Part shown: piece after piece, positions 52,508 through 63,390 of the stretch
Layout of the letters: every line of letters starts with the position of its first letter
How positions within the stretch are numbered: the stretch's first letter is position 1
Assembly (NCBI GenBank): GCA_030248195.1
Contig: JASAND010023846.1
Location: 1 to 64,000, forward strand
Origin: Trissonchulus latispiculum
Taxonomy: Eukaryota > Nematoda > Enoplea > Enoplida > Ironidae
Direction of reading: 5' to 3'
DNA: 64,000 bases
Program-made: the position numbers and the translations under genes
The notes under the pieces: model-generated
What the model was told of the DNA's origin: nothing
Databases searched by the model: none
Seen by the model: only the letters and a program-made list of their open reading frames with translations

Positions 52508-53971
52508 ATGGATCAGGCTCCAGCCGCCCTTAAGTTCGTCGACCGGATTCAGATTCCCATCACTGTCCGTAGCTACCAGAATCAGATATACTTCAAGAGT
52601 TCGGATCCCATCACTGGAGCGCTTAGTAACTTTGGAAAGGTTCCCCCGCGAGCTGGTGGTCAGAATCTTCTTAGTTGCCTTGGAACCAGAGTGTTGAATT
52701 CGGAAACTGGTTACCAGGCCACCCTCGCGTACCTGTATGAGCAATATGCTCTCTCCAAGAAAATGATCGCTGCCCACGAAGATCCGCTGGCCGTCAAACG
52801 GATGGCCCGGGAACTGACTCCCAGTTCCCTCTTGTCTGATCTGGAGGAGCAACGGCTCCTTAAGTTCTTCGTCATGGCCGCAGTTCTCCATCAGAAGTTT
52901 CGTCTCCCCTACTTTCGCAACCAGCTGATAGGTACGGGTGAGGCCCAATTGATGGAAGCTACTACCAGTACAGTTTGGGGTATTGGTAAGGACCTGACTG
53001 CCGTCCATGCCATAGACGAGCAGCAGCGTTACCGACTGATGCGGCAGCACGTCGAGCAGACGCAGCCGCTCAACCTGCTGGGTCAGCTGTTGGAGTTCTA
53101 CCGATCGCTCCATGGTCCAGTGCTGTTCCGGCCATTCGACAAGAAGAACGTCCTGCTCATCGGAGGTCCCTTACTGGAACCTCTGATGCCTTACTTCTGC
53201 AATACGACTGACACTCTGTTCAAGATCCGTCTGAGTAAGCCGACGCCTACCAATTGTCTGAGAGTAGCACTGACCCTGAGGTCGCCATTTTTGGCTGAGA
53301 TTCTTCTCGTGCCGGAGATTTCCGCTCCGACAATGGCTCCGGCATGCATCACTACGATCAAAACCGAGATGTTCAAATTCGATCGGTTGCTAGGCCAGCA
53401 GGTTCCGTTGATTGATCCGGACCCTCGCCTTTCTCCGATCCAGTCGTATCCTGCCTGGCTGGCTGTTCCCAAGTCAGCTGGGGTCCCTCGTCAGTATCTG
53501 AAGGAGGTTCCAGCGCGAGCCGCTTTAGATTGGACCAGTTTCCGCATTGAGTCTGCTGGATTGGTCTTCCGGCCTTCGCCGCCTGGCGCCTACACTGACG
53601 GCGCCCCACCATTGCAGAAGGAGGTGACCGATTACCTCAGCTTTCTGCAACTGGAGCATACCTACAATTTCACTGAGTATCGGGCTAAGCGACCTTCCCC
53701 AGGAAATCCAGTTTTCATCCTGCCCGGGCATCGTCGCCCACCGACGTCTTTAGTGGTCAACCAGGAGACCTGTCCCAACCGCCAGATGGGGACCCCGTCT
53801 CCGTCTCGGCACTGCCCTGGCTGCACCTGCAGCCGGTCCAGCGAGCGTGCCCCAAAACGGAAGCGCGACTTCTTCCCGCGGCGCCGCCGCCCGACCATTC
53901 CCTTCATGCCTGGTACGACCGAATGGTTCAAGGCTGTGGAACAGCCTTCTAAACGTCGCTCCATTCGCTGA
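52508..53971 (+). CDS. Element 2: NADAR (YbiA-like) domain protein with basic tail (487 aa)
   Basis: Residues ~10-205 follow the NADAR order: strand VRSYQNQIYFKSSD, ITGALSNF (the SNF motif), SETGYQATLAYLYEQYAL (cf. SEH.YQ in YbiA), LLKFFVMAAVLHQKF then RNQLIGTGEAQLMEA and VWGIG (~155-159), ending NLLGQLLEFYR. The family acts on ADP-ribose-linked or riboflavin-pathway N-glycosidic bonds. The Asp usually before (I/V)WGIG is replaced by Ser/Thr here (ATTSTVWGIG), so activity may be altered. The remaining ~270 residues are unassigned, with a CPGCTC motif and strongly basic stretches (RAPKRKR, RRRRP) that look nuclear or RNA-binding. It starts 16 bases after a 3' splice-site consensus. It is GC-richer than its flanks, as is the next ORF. 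Confidence 0.75.
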   Translation: MDQAPAALKFVDRIQIPITVRSYQNQIYFKSSDPITGALSNFGKVPPRAGGQNLLSCLGTRVLNSETGYQATLAYLYEQYALSKKMIAAHEDPLAVKRMARELTPSSLLSDLEEQRLLKFFVMAAVLHQKFRLPYFRNQLIGTGEAQLMEATTSTVWGIGKDLTAVHAIDEQQRYRLMRQHVEQTQPLNLLGQLLEFYRSLHGPVLFRPFDKKNVLLIGGPLLEPLMPYFCNTTDTLFKIRLSKPTPTNCLRVALTLRSPFLAEILLVPEISAPTMAPACITTIKTEMFKFDRLLGQQVPLIDPDPRLSPIQSYPAWLAVPKSAGVPRQYLKEVPARAALDWTSFRIESAGLVFRPSPPGAYTDGAPPLQKEVTDYLSFLQLEHTYNFTEYRAKRPSPGNPVFILPGHRRPPTSLVVNQETCPNRQMGTPSPSRHCPGCTCSRSSERAPKRKRDFFPRRRRPTIPFMPGTTEWFKAVEQPSKRRSIR

Positions 53972-54441
53972 CTGTTTCTTCCGACGATGGCTTGTATATA
54001 GACTCTGCCAGAATCTATTAACATCAAGAAAATACAAAAAAAATCAGATAACTATAAAACCACAAAAAATATGGAAAACCACCAGAACTTATCAAAAATA
54101 TTTCGTAATTGTACAGATTTCCTCATGTTTTGTCCCTGTCATATTTTATCCTTGTAACTGAGTGCTTTGACGCTAATAAATTGGTTGCCACGGTAATATC
54201 TTGCGTGTGTGGTGTGTGACGAATATGTGTTGTGTGCATGATAAAATATTTGTACTGAGTAATAATTTTAAGTTCTGAAAATTAATTCTGGACTAGGAAA
54301 CGTAAGCAATGGATCCCTAACCCGCTGAGTCCGGTTAGAAGAAAACGCATCTGCTGAGTCTGATGTACGCAATTTGAACCATGCTTCATGCTGAGTCGTG
54401 TTCATGCAAAACAACTCGTCTGGGTACGTTTGTTTCAGAAT

Positions 54442-55536
54442 ATGAGTCGCCGCTTCACCTATGATCCGGTTTCCGACGCCCCCACCGACTCAGATTCGTC
54501 CCCAGCGCCCAGGACCCCTCCTCGGGGCGCCTGCTGTATGGCTTATGCCACTTACTCTGTGGCCACCTCCACACCCTTGCGGCACACGGGCCCGCCGTAC
54601 AGCCCGCGATCCCCGTCCCTGTCGCCGGTCAGCCTGCCTTCCATCCTGGCCTCTCCGGTTCTCGGACCCCCGGCTTCGCCGGATCCCTCGGATGACGAGT
54701 CCACCTCCTCCTCCGAGCTGGACTCCACCGAGTCCATGAATGTGTCCATGGCATCCGTTGGGCAGATGGGCCCTAATGAGACCCATTCCTTTGAAATCCA
54801 GGATATGGACCAGGCTCCACCGCCTCCGGCCACGCCGGAGCCCCGGACGCCACAGCCGTGGCATCCTCAGTCCCCAAACTACAACCTCCGGACCCCCACT
54901 CCACATCCCCAGGATTACGTCCCCCAGTCCCCGGACTATAGCCCCGGTCCAACGCCGCCTCCTCCGGCACCGGCGGTGCCCCCTCAGATCATCAGTCTGC
55001 CCCCTGTTCCCCCCGTCCCTCAGCCATATGGGTACGCTGACGTGCCCCCTTCCCGGGAGCCTCGTTTCCTCCGGGAATTTGCCGACGGCCGATCCATGAA
55101 CGGCCAGTTCCATGCCCCGTCGGAACTGGGCCGTGTCCTTCTGTACATGGAAGCCAACCCCGTTGATCCGGACGGGCTCCCATCCGATCAGTTCAACCAG
55201 GTGCTCAACCAGATTGAGCTGATTGCCCAGGAGGCTGGCGACCCGATCGTCTCCAGATACCGGGTCCGCACTGCGGTGGACCTTGCCCGCGTACAGTTGG
55301 CGGACCTCCTTCACTACCGGCTCCCCCTGAATACCCCGTATGGCAGATTTGGATCTGGCGGCCTCCGGATCCAGCAGGCCCGCCGGATCCTTCACTGGTC
55401 AAAGAACCTGAAGACCCTCCGACGCCGCCTCCCCCCTAGCGGAGCACCCGTCTCTTTTAACGGGTGGAGGAAGGGCGGTTTCGGAGAGGGTCCACCGCCG
55501 CCACCTGGAGCCGCCGGCGGCGCGGCTGCAGTCTGA
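54442..55536 (+). CDS. Element 2: proline-rich acidic protein (~364 aa)
   Basis: The frame opens at 54388, but the ATG at 54442, three bases after the acceptor CGTTTGTTTCAG (ending 54438), is the likely start. Residues ~1-220 are Pro/Ser/Thr-rich with acidic patches (SDDESTSSSELDS) and repeated PQSPxY and TPxP units. A folded-looking helical part follows (~225-330: LGRVLLYMEANP, QFNQVLNQIELIAQEAG, RVRTAVDLARVQLADLLHYR), with a basic stretch and a Gly/Pro tail. There are no Cys motifs, so it is not a copy of the element 1 accessory proteins. It could be a structural or gag-like product in an unusual position; that is a guess. Confidence 0.6.
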   Translation: MSRRFTYDPVSDAPTDSDSSPAPRTPPRGACCMAYATYSVATSTPLRHTGPPYSPRSPSLSPVSLPSILASPVLGPPASPDPSDDESTSSSELDSTESMNVSMASVGQMGPNETHSFEIQDMDQAPPPPATPEPRTPQPWHPQSPNYNLRTPTPHPQDYVPQSPDYSPGPTPPPPAPAVPPQIISLPPVPPVPQPYGYADVPPSREPRFLREFADGRSMNGQFHAPSELGRVLLYMEANPVDPDGLPSDQFNQVLNQIELIAQEAGDPIVSRYRVRTAVDLARVQLADLLHYRLPLNTPYGRFGSGGLRIQQARRILHWSKNLKTLRRRLPPSGAPVSFNGWRKGGFGEGPPPPPGAAGGAAAV

Positions 55537-55900
55537 ACTGTCTGTGGCCTCGGGGCCATTGCCACCTTGTAAATACAGCAGCAGAATAGACTGAATCTTT
55601 CCGACGATACACCTGTATAGACAGTTTCTCCCTGTGTAAATAATTGTGCTTATTTGCTTGCGTATGTGTGCTGAATTGAGAAATAAAAATAGTTAGGCCA
55701 AAACAAACTCAGGTTTTCCATTTAACTCTAGGGAAATTAGCTTTAGATGGCAACTCGGTAGGTAGAGACAACCGTACGGCTGAAAGAAAGCATGATATGG
55801 CAAGTTTGTGTGTATGACCAAGATTCGCAGTCACCAATAATGGGCAAGAGATGGGCATGAGCTTGGATGCTCATGGGTTACTTGAATTTTGTTTCGTAGT
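55537..55900. other. Element 2: 3' flank of Pro-rich ORF
   Basis: An AATAAA-type signal (AGAAATAAAAATAG, 55679-55692) lies 145 bp after the stop and could end the accessory transcripts. Confidence 0.45.
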
Positions 55901-56254
55901 AAAGATAATTTTTTTTGAAGTTTTCGGAAGTTTTGTGAGCAGTACTGTGGAACTGGGTAAGACAGGGCAATCCCGAGTGGACCCCGCCCAGTAAAGATAA
56001 TTTGAAGTTTTCGGAAGTTTTGTGCGCAGTACTGTGGAACTGGGTAAGACAGGGCAATCCCGAGTGGACCCCGCCCAGTAAAGATAATTTGAAGTTTTCG
56101 GAAGTTTTGTGCGCAGTACTGTGGAACTGGGTAAGACAGGGCAATCCCGAGTGGACCCCGCCCAGTAAAGTTAATTTTGAAGTTTTGAAGATTTTGTGTG
56201 CGCAGTACTGTGGAACTGGGTAAGACAGGGCAATCCCGAGTGGACCCCGCCCAG
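55901..56254. repeat. Four tandem ~87-bp repeats
   Basis: Units begin GTAAAGATAATT and end ACCCCGCCCAG (starts near 55903, 55991, 56078 and 56165). Each contains GCAGTACTGTGGAACTGGGT. The reading frames across them are repeat shadows. A single unit is nearly constant, so expansion was recent. Confidence 0.85.
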
Positions 56255-59200
56255 TATGAGAATCTGTGAAGTATTAGTCAATTGGAGGGCTATAAGGCCC
56301 TGAGGGCTGAAGTGCCCTGACAGCTGGTTTAGTATTTGTAGTTTTGTGGGCTGAAGTGCCCTGATTGTCGGCTGAGTAGTGTTCGTTTTAAGGGCTGAAG
56401 CGCTCTGCGGGTCAGATGACCCTGTAAAATTCAGGACACTGTTTGGTTCCGGTAACCCATCCGGGAGCTGGTGATCACTAGCTCCCTGCCCTTATTTAGT
56501 CCACGCAATTTAAAAGTGGTACCGAATGGTAAAGTGATCCGGATCTCCCCGGTAACATCGAGTCGTAGACTAAAAGTGTATGCAAACCTTCTCATCACTT
56601 CAGAGAAGTTGCGACTAAAAGAGAGAACTTGGTAGACGCGGAATCTTAATTGCTGCACTGTTGTTAGCCATACGTGTTTGTACTGTTTATGTCTCACCCC
56701 CTAGCAGAAATGCATCCCCTTAATTCACGGGAGGGATGTAAAGAAAATGGAAAAAAAGGAGTTCTGAATTGCCTTCTAAAAGACTTCAGAAAGTTGTGTT
56801 GGAAAACGACATAAAAGGGATGTTTCTTGCCTAGTTGCTTGATGGTGAAACCTATCACGAAAGTGGTTCACAAAAGTTAGGGTCACGCCAGTTACTATCT
56901 GTGAATTGGGCTCAATTAAAAAGTTTGGGTTCATGAGATTATCAGCTATCAGGAAACGTTCGAATTTAACCTTTTAAGCCTCTCGATCAAACGTCGCGGT
57001 GAGGGCAAGATCTAGGGACTGCCCCTAATGACTACTTTTCTGCCGAAATTAAGTTAGTTGTTGCTGGCTGGGTCCGCCTCAACTAATGTGGACCGATGTC
57101 CCTATTTTCAAACAACTTAACAAGCGGATCTCTAGTCCCAAGAAGCCTCACAAGTTTTACAATCGAAAATTACATCCTGAAAAAAAGAAAGCACGCAGAC
57201 AATTATAATATAACCCTTTGATCTGTAAGTAGCTAAGTTCGTATCTCATAGTTGTTTTCGTCTGTTTGTTCCTGTTTACGTACGAATTGTAGTCAATCAG
57301 TAATTGTAAATTGTACAGCGGGATTTGTAATTGTGTAAGCCAGAAATTGTACAGTTTCCTCTTCCTTTGCAATTGAGACTAAAAAAAGGCACAAAAAAGC
57401 TCAGTGTGTAATGTGTATAGTTTGTCTTGTCAGTAATTTGTAATTTTATGATGATAATTGTCATTTCTGTAAGCTTTTGTATTAATGAATCCGTTCACCC
57501 TTAAGTGAGGATTGAGATTAGTAATTTTTAACCCCTTTAATTTGGCATCATCAGTTGTATGGGGTTCATCTACAGGTCCCTACTATTGAGTTGATTGAGT
57601 TGTGCGTGTGCGTGAGTGAAGGTCAGCGAAGGCCAGTCTGAGTGTCTAGCATTGAATTTACGTGTGTGTGAGGTTCAGCGCTACCTTTTCACGTCCCTAG
57701 AATGACATCACACGCATAAGTCAGACAGAGGGGAACCCCTCTGAAATTAAGGCACAAGTCACCCCTGAAAGAAAGAAAAGAAAGAAGTTAGCAAGTAATA
57801 TTGACTAATAGGTAGTATTAGGTCTCTAGCTAATCTCTGAAATAGGTATAAGTTTCATTTAGCTTAGGTAAGGCTTATTTCATCTTGGGCCTCCAGGCCC
57901 CCTGTCCGATATTACGATTTCTCCTTCCTTGTTTTCGTCGGTCTCTCTTTCGCCTGCGCGTCTGTTTAGCAAGCAAGGCCAAATCTTCAGAAATGAAACT
58001 CAGGACAAAGGTACTTGAAAACAAAAGCGCAGTAAAAGTTTATGGCCCAGGGTTTTAGGGTACTCTGGACCTCTCGAAAACGGCCTTTGGGCCAAAACAA
58101 ATTATGTAACCTGAGTGACGGATTGCTCAGGTGCAAACTCAAGGAAAACACTCGAAAGGAGGCGGAGTCCTGCATTCAAAATCAACCAATGACGAGAGGT
58201 AATCATGAAAGCAACCAATCATCGAAAGATGATTGCAAAAGACACGAGGAAAAAGTAACCTGAGAGCAAAATTTCAAACTCCAGTCAGTCTGTGATTTGG
58301 GGTTAGTGACGAGCGGTCGTCTGTCTTCTCTCGCGTGGCCTAAATGCTGGGGGGAAAATCACAGACACCCCATGAGCTGTTTCGTTGGGAGAGGCTTTGC
58401 CTCTCCCCTTCTAGGATACCCCCTTCAAAACTTTTCTCCCACTCGGACCCTAGGTTGGGATTGGGGTACACCTGGGGGGAAGGTCTACCTAAAGTGGGTT
58501 TGGGCTTCAGAAGCCCGGTTTCGAAATCGTCCCTCTAGGATAAGCGGTCCCCAATCCCCTCTAGGATCTATAACGATTGTAAGTGCGAGTATAAAACCAA
58601 CCTAATCGGACCTTGAGTCCCACTCTCGAAATCACACGTTAAAGTCGGGCTCTCGCCGCCCTAGATTATTTGATATCTCTATTGCTTTCATGATTGTATG
58701 CTAATATCAGTTGATATTAGCTGGATTTCCCTGAATTTCCTGAAGAGGAAATTCAGGAACACGTCATTGGGGGGGGATTTCCAATGGAAATCCCCTCTGT
58801 TCGTTTTCCTGTTCAAAAACTCAAAATTTTTCTTTTTCTCCTTTCAATAGGCCACTTTTCCTACGTTCTTGAAATAAAACGCCCAAAGGCTAACTCGTCT
58901 AGTCCCCGCTAGTTTTGTTCAAAAAAACTTTGATCCAGGTTGAGTCTAGTACCGTCTCATCAAAATTAGTAAACTTTCACCTTTGTCCTGACGAAATCCA
59001 GTTAATATCGCTGAATCCGGGTTAAAACCGACAAGGTTTTAACCCATTTGATTCAGTTCTAGCGAGTGCCGCCTTCGGGCCTCCGATCTCTTTCTCTGCC
59101 TCGCTGCGATTCTTCTGCTTCTCTGTTTCCGCCGTTCCGTGATCTCTCCGGATCCCGGATCAACTCCTGCCTGCTCTACTGCTGTCCGGATATCAGTCCT

Positions 59201-59462
59201 CCCCGGTTCTTCCTGCTGACCTTCCAGTGTGAGTGCATCCTCGGATCACCCCTGGCCTCTCTCCTCCCTGGTTCTGTCTCTCAGCTGCTCTATCCGGACC
59301 TGGTTGGTTCCTTGCCTTCGCCAGTGCGTAAGACTCTTACCTCAAATTACGGCGCTTTGCCGGTTTCAGCGATTTGCTCAGTAGTCTGCCAGTGCTGTAG
59401 ATTTTCTTGAGAGCCCCTGATTGGCTTAGGGTCGCACCATTGTCAGATTAGGCCGTCATATC
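56255..59462. other. Element 2: long 3' region before the right LTR
   Basis: There are GGGCTGAAGTGCCCTGA-type short repeats at 56285-56425 and otherwise no clear gene. A frame at 59066-59410 (GTG start, Cys clusters CLLYCCPD and CQCC) could be a remnant of a Cys-rich accessory ORF, but support is weak. No strong polypurine tract is visible directly before 59463. Confidence 0.4.
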
Positions 59463-60269
59463 TGGGATTTGGAGTGTGGGTTGGATGTTAAGTTCATCCT
59501 ATTGAAGAACTCGAAGATCCTTGCCAAAACCACTGACTTTTAACTGTTTATTTTGTCTTGAAAAATGTCTGCTCTCTTTCTGTCCAAAATGGTCTGTTTT
59601 CTGATCTGCTCTGTTTTGATTTGTTCTACCGAATCTGCTCAAATTCTCTCTCTCTAACTTTTCAACCAAAGTTTAAAGTTTACGGGTCGTCCTCTTAGCA
59701 GAGGATAGAATAGTTATTAGTTTTCTGCTGGTGCGTATTGCTGGTAACTATTCGTGACCTGGGACGGGTGGACTTGTGCACACTTTTCAGGTACATATAG
59801 GGAGCATATAGGGAACTTCCCCCCTCCTCGACCCCGGAAATCAAATCATTGTGTGACTGCGAATCAATTCGCAGTCTGAAGATAGTGAGTACTGTTTAGG
59901 TGAGTGTGACTGTGTGAGTGTGTGTGGCAACCAGTAGGCTAAAATATTAATCCAACCAAAATTTTACTAGGTTTCAGCTCTAGTTCTTCCTCTGCTAAGA
60001 CTTCGAAGTAGGGACCTGTGACTGATCATAGATTTGGGTTTAGTTGTTAGGCGGTGAACGGATTCCTCTGGTATCAGTTTTTGCAACAGATTTTGTAGTG
60101 TGCTTGATCTTGTTTGTTTGTTGTGCTGTTTAATATTGAGGTAACTTGACATAGTAAATAGTTAATTAGGATCAGAGCTTAAGTCGTTGTAGTGGGTACT
60201 AGGTTGGATAGGAAGCCGCTGAGTCGACGATATCTGGAAAATAGATCAGTCTGGAGCCCATTGAGCTTG

Positions 60270-61280
60270 TCTACGGAGACGCTGACGACGAAGGAAATCT
60301 TAGTGATATTAGTGAGCCTGAGAACCAACTGAATTTGCCGTTTCATCAGTGTCCTGAGTGTCACAACCAGTACAGCTTTAGCATCCTTTTCCTAGTTCAC
60401 GAGGGTAGTTCTCTAGTTGAGCCTGAGCATTCGGAGGTAACCTTCTATTGCAACTGTTCTCAGCCGTGGAATCGTGCTGAGATTGAAGCTTGGACTGTTG
60501 ATAGCGAGCCCGACGGAAGCCCTCATACGGAGCCCTGGGGCCAATTTCATAAAAGTTTGCAAGTTGCGGATTCCGCAACTCGCAACTGCAAGTTGCGGAA
60601 TTGCAAGCTGCAAGTGTTTCATAAAGTGTCAAGTGCGGAATCCGCACTTGCACTTGAACTGCGAGTCAAGTTCGATGCAAGTTGCAAGTCCGCTTCTACA
60701 CAAGCAGCAAGTAAGTGTTTCATAAAACTCGCTGGAACACTCACTTGCAACTTGCAAGTGCGAGTAAAGTTGTCTAGTAGATTTTTACTAGACGATTTTC
60801 AAAAAAATTGAATATCTTCGTTAATTTTCTTCAGATTTTAACCAAATTTAAGAAGTAACTGCTTTAAGATGTTTTGCACACGTTGTGCAAATTTCAGTAA
60901 ATTTTAAGCTGTTTTGAAAAAGTTATGATTTTTTAAAGAATTATGGTCAATTTTGCTTCAACTCGCACTTGCAATGCAAGTACTCGCACTTGCGTTGCTA
61001 GTGGGTCAAGTTCCGCAACTTGCTTAGCTAATTTCTGCAAGTTTGCGGAAAAGCTTTATGAAACACTTGTAATCCGCACTTGCGTTTCAAGTGCGAGTAC
61101 TCGCAAACTCGCGCTTGCAAATCCGCAAGTTTTTATGAAATTGGCCCCTGGTCTTGCGTGTTCGAGTGTGACAGTTGTTCTGACTTTAAGGTTCTCTTCT
61201 GTTGTGGAGTGACCCCTGGTACCGATCCGTGGGTGGCAGCTAAGCAACGCAACTGTTCCCTTGATAAGTACTGGCCCTGA
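60270..61280 (+). pseudogene. Element 2: Cys-rich LTR ORF, right copy, disrupted by MITE
   Basis: The frame VYGDADDEGNLSD...CPECHNQYSF...HTEPW is interrupted at 60537 by the GGGCC-ended MITE and continues after 61147 with SCVFECDSCSDFKVLF and ends TDPWV...KYWP. Length differences from the left copy are multiples of three. Only the left copy remains uninterrupted. Confidence 0.55.
60538..61147. mobile_element. PIF/Harbinger-like MITE with GGGCCAATTTCATAAAA ends
   Basis: The inverted ends GGGCCAATTTCATAAAA...TTTTATGAAATTGGCCC are flanked by CTG duplications (60535-60537 and 61148-61150). The empty site is seen in the left LTR near 38416. The body consists of GCAAGTTGCGGA-like motifs in both orientations with an AT-rich centre. 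ORFs within it are shadows. Confidence 0.8.
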
Positions 61281-61430
61281 GGCACTAGTGAACTCACGTA
61301 CCCTACAGGCGGACCGTCTGGATTAGGTTAGACCCACACTAGGCTAGCTTGATCCTTAGACCTAAGAGTTGATCCCAGCATCTTCTCGCTGTCTGCCTCT
61401 GTGTAGCAAGGAATTTGGACCCCTGGATTT

Positions 61431-61758
61431 CATCTCTTTCACTACAAATGCACAGCATCGTTTCGTGGGATAGCGCCAGAAGCTGCTATAAGCTTAGAAA
61501 ATTATTTATAAAATTCTACATTTTCCTGTCACGTATCTGGGTAATTGAAAAGGGGCAAAGGAGTTGGGCTCTATTGTGTTTACTGAAGTTATCAGAATCT
61601 TAATTATTTTCTTTGATTAACAAAATCTGTTATATACTGCTTCTTTCGATAAAAGAAAGGACGCTTATCCGCTTAGAACAGTTCAATTTTGTTAAGTTAG
61701 GGCATTTTTTCTTCGATCACTTCCAATTTGTTGTGTTTGTTTTGCAAGAGTATAATAG

Positions 61759-61818
<60 letters not shown>

Positions 61819-63390
61819 CATGTATTATGTACTCTTGGTTTTATAGGTAGGTAAAGATGCATTTCTGTTTACCTCATGTTCGAATCTCGCTAGATGAAAC
61901 ATTTTGTTTTAAAAGTGCAAGTTTACGTCCGCAACTGTTCTTAGAAAATGCCTCTCAAGCAAATTCTCCCATCGATGCTGAGTCAATTAAAAAAACACAA
62001 AAAAATTTCCCAAAGCTTAAGTTAGTATAAAATGTGACAGTGTTTCTGCATTCTGCAATTTCTACTAAAAAGAACCGGTTGTCAGGGGATTGGATCCATG
62101 ACGAGCGGAAGCAGGCGGCTACTTTAGATAAGTTTTAAAATTTTTTATGATTGAATGAATTTTTGGGCACACTTGAAGCCTGAGCAATATTTTCCCCATA
62201 ACCTTCAGTTGAGAGCAGTTAAAAGCCACACCAACAATCACATTAAGTGCAGGCATTAGGAAAATTAGGAAAACACTGCAACAAAATGTTCTCAAATGCA
62301 AAATTAAATTATTTCGGCAATTTGCAACTAGTCTCCGGAACTGTCGCAATGCTTTTAGTGAATTGACTCCTTATTTGTAATACATATATATTGCAACAAC
62401 TCCTGCTTCCATTCAACAAATCATGTTAGCCAAATATGCACCGTATGACAAAATAGAAGCAATTGCCACGACCAAATCACGGGAATGGTCTATCAGAGAG
62501 ATAAGTATAACCTTATTGATGTCAGGGCACTTTCGGTATGTTCTCAAATGTTTGTTGTCTGAGGTGTTATCCAATTATGATTGGATTAGGACACAAAGGC
62601 TTAGGCATCACCATTTATAGAACTGAGCAATGGGAATGACAACGTTATGGATAAAGCGAATTAATGATCAGTGCAAGAATGGACTTTTACACACGATGAA
62701 TTGCTGGTTTCGTCCAGTGTATTAACCAAGACTAGATAAGTCAATCTCGATTAATTTTCACTTAATTTTGCATTTAGTTTCGGTTTCATCAAATAATTTT
62801 TACTGAAATAATTTATAACGATTTCTAGCCTACGGACAATTTCCATCTATTCTATCTGAGTGCTCGCCCTCTTCCTCCGACTCCTTTCTGCAGCCTATTT
62901 CTTTTTACCCACGGCTACAGAGCAAGCCTAACAGCTTTCAGCCATCTTAGTCACTGTTGGCAAGCGGGGAGCAACTGCAGTTGGTAAGCGACTGTAGTTG
63001 CCTTGGGGGTGACTGAAATAACCGCACGGCAGTCTGGCTTGGGGACCATGTTTTCTATCCGTGGTCTTTGCTTCTCCGCCTCTTGTCCTTTTTTTAGAAA
63101 CGGTCTGCGGAGAGCAGCATTTTTCGATTCTCTATGAGAGTCACAATAATGCTGGGCTACTTACAAAAAAGGCGGTTGTAATTTTCTAAAATATAATTGA
63201 AAAAGAACGAATGCAGAAAACCTTATAAAATAAAATAAAATAAAATAAAATAAAATATAAATATATAGATATCAGCAGAAACAGGTTGGTTCTGAGTCAC
63301 GTTTAGAGGTACTAAATTCAGTTGCGTTATCCTTTTCAGGTATCTTTACAAAGCTTCAGTGCAACACACCTTAATTAATTTATTACAGTT
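61431..63390. other. Intergenic, AT-rich, no gene seen
   Basis: Short frames at 61613-61846, 62119-62349 (-) and 62423-62620 have no recognisable content. It contains a long (TA)n at about 61765-61813 and five AAAAT units near 63228-63255. Confidence 0.5.
61765..61813. repeat. (TA)n microsatellite
   Basis: This is an uninterrupted run of about 24 TA units. Confidence 0.85.

Larger units (their letters stand above)
34514..61430 (+). mobile_element. LTR retrotransposon element 2 (envelope-pol-OTU fusion, NADAR), with nested insertions
   Basis: Two ~1.36-kb direct repeats (34514-38690 and 59463-61430, each interrupted) bracket the 2773-codon polyprotein, the NADAR ORF and the Pro-rich ORF, all on the plus strand. 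The repeats start TGGGATTTGGAGTGTGGG and lose similarity near ...GACCCC. I could not identify target duplications or a primer-binding site. Weak similarity continues ~40 bp upstream of both copies, so the exact LTR edges are uncertain. It is also possible that the left repeat belongs to another copy. The ~4.9-kb leader contains a foldback element and other repeats, so the element is old enough to have collected insertions although its pol frame is intact. Confidence 0.65.
59463..61430 (+). repeat. Element 2: right long repeat (probable 3' LTR), split by a MITE
   Basis: LTR sequence is 59463-60537 and 61148-61430. It aligns with the left repeat, including the intact site of the TA transposon and the Cys-rich ORF frame (60270-60537, continued after the MITE at 61150-61280). 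Confidence 0.7.

Noticed and set aside
54490..55395. 301-codon minus-strand ORF
   Set aside because: It is antisense to the GC-rich proline-rich gene; Pro codons read backwards give Gly/Arg, a common shadow.
55908..56223. ORFs across 55878-56223 with a repeated ~29-residue peptide
   Set aside because: The period equals the 87-bp tandem DNA repeat (a multiple of three), so openness is automatic on both strands.
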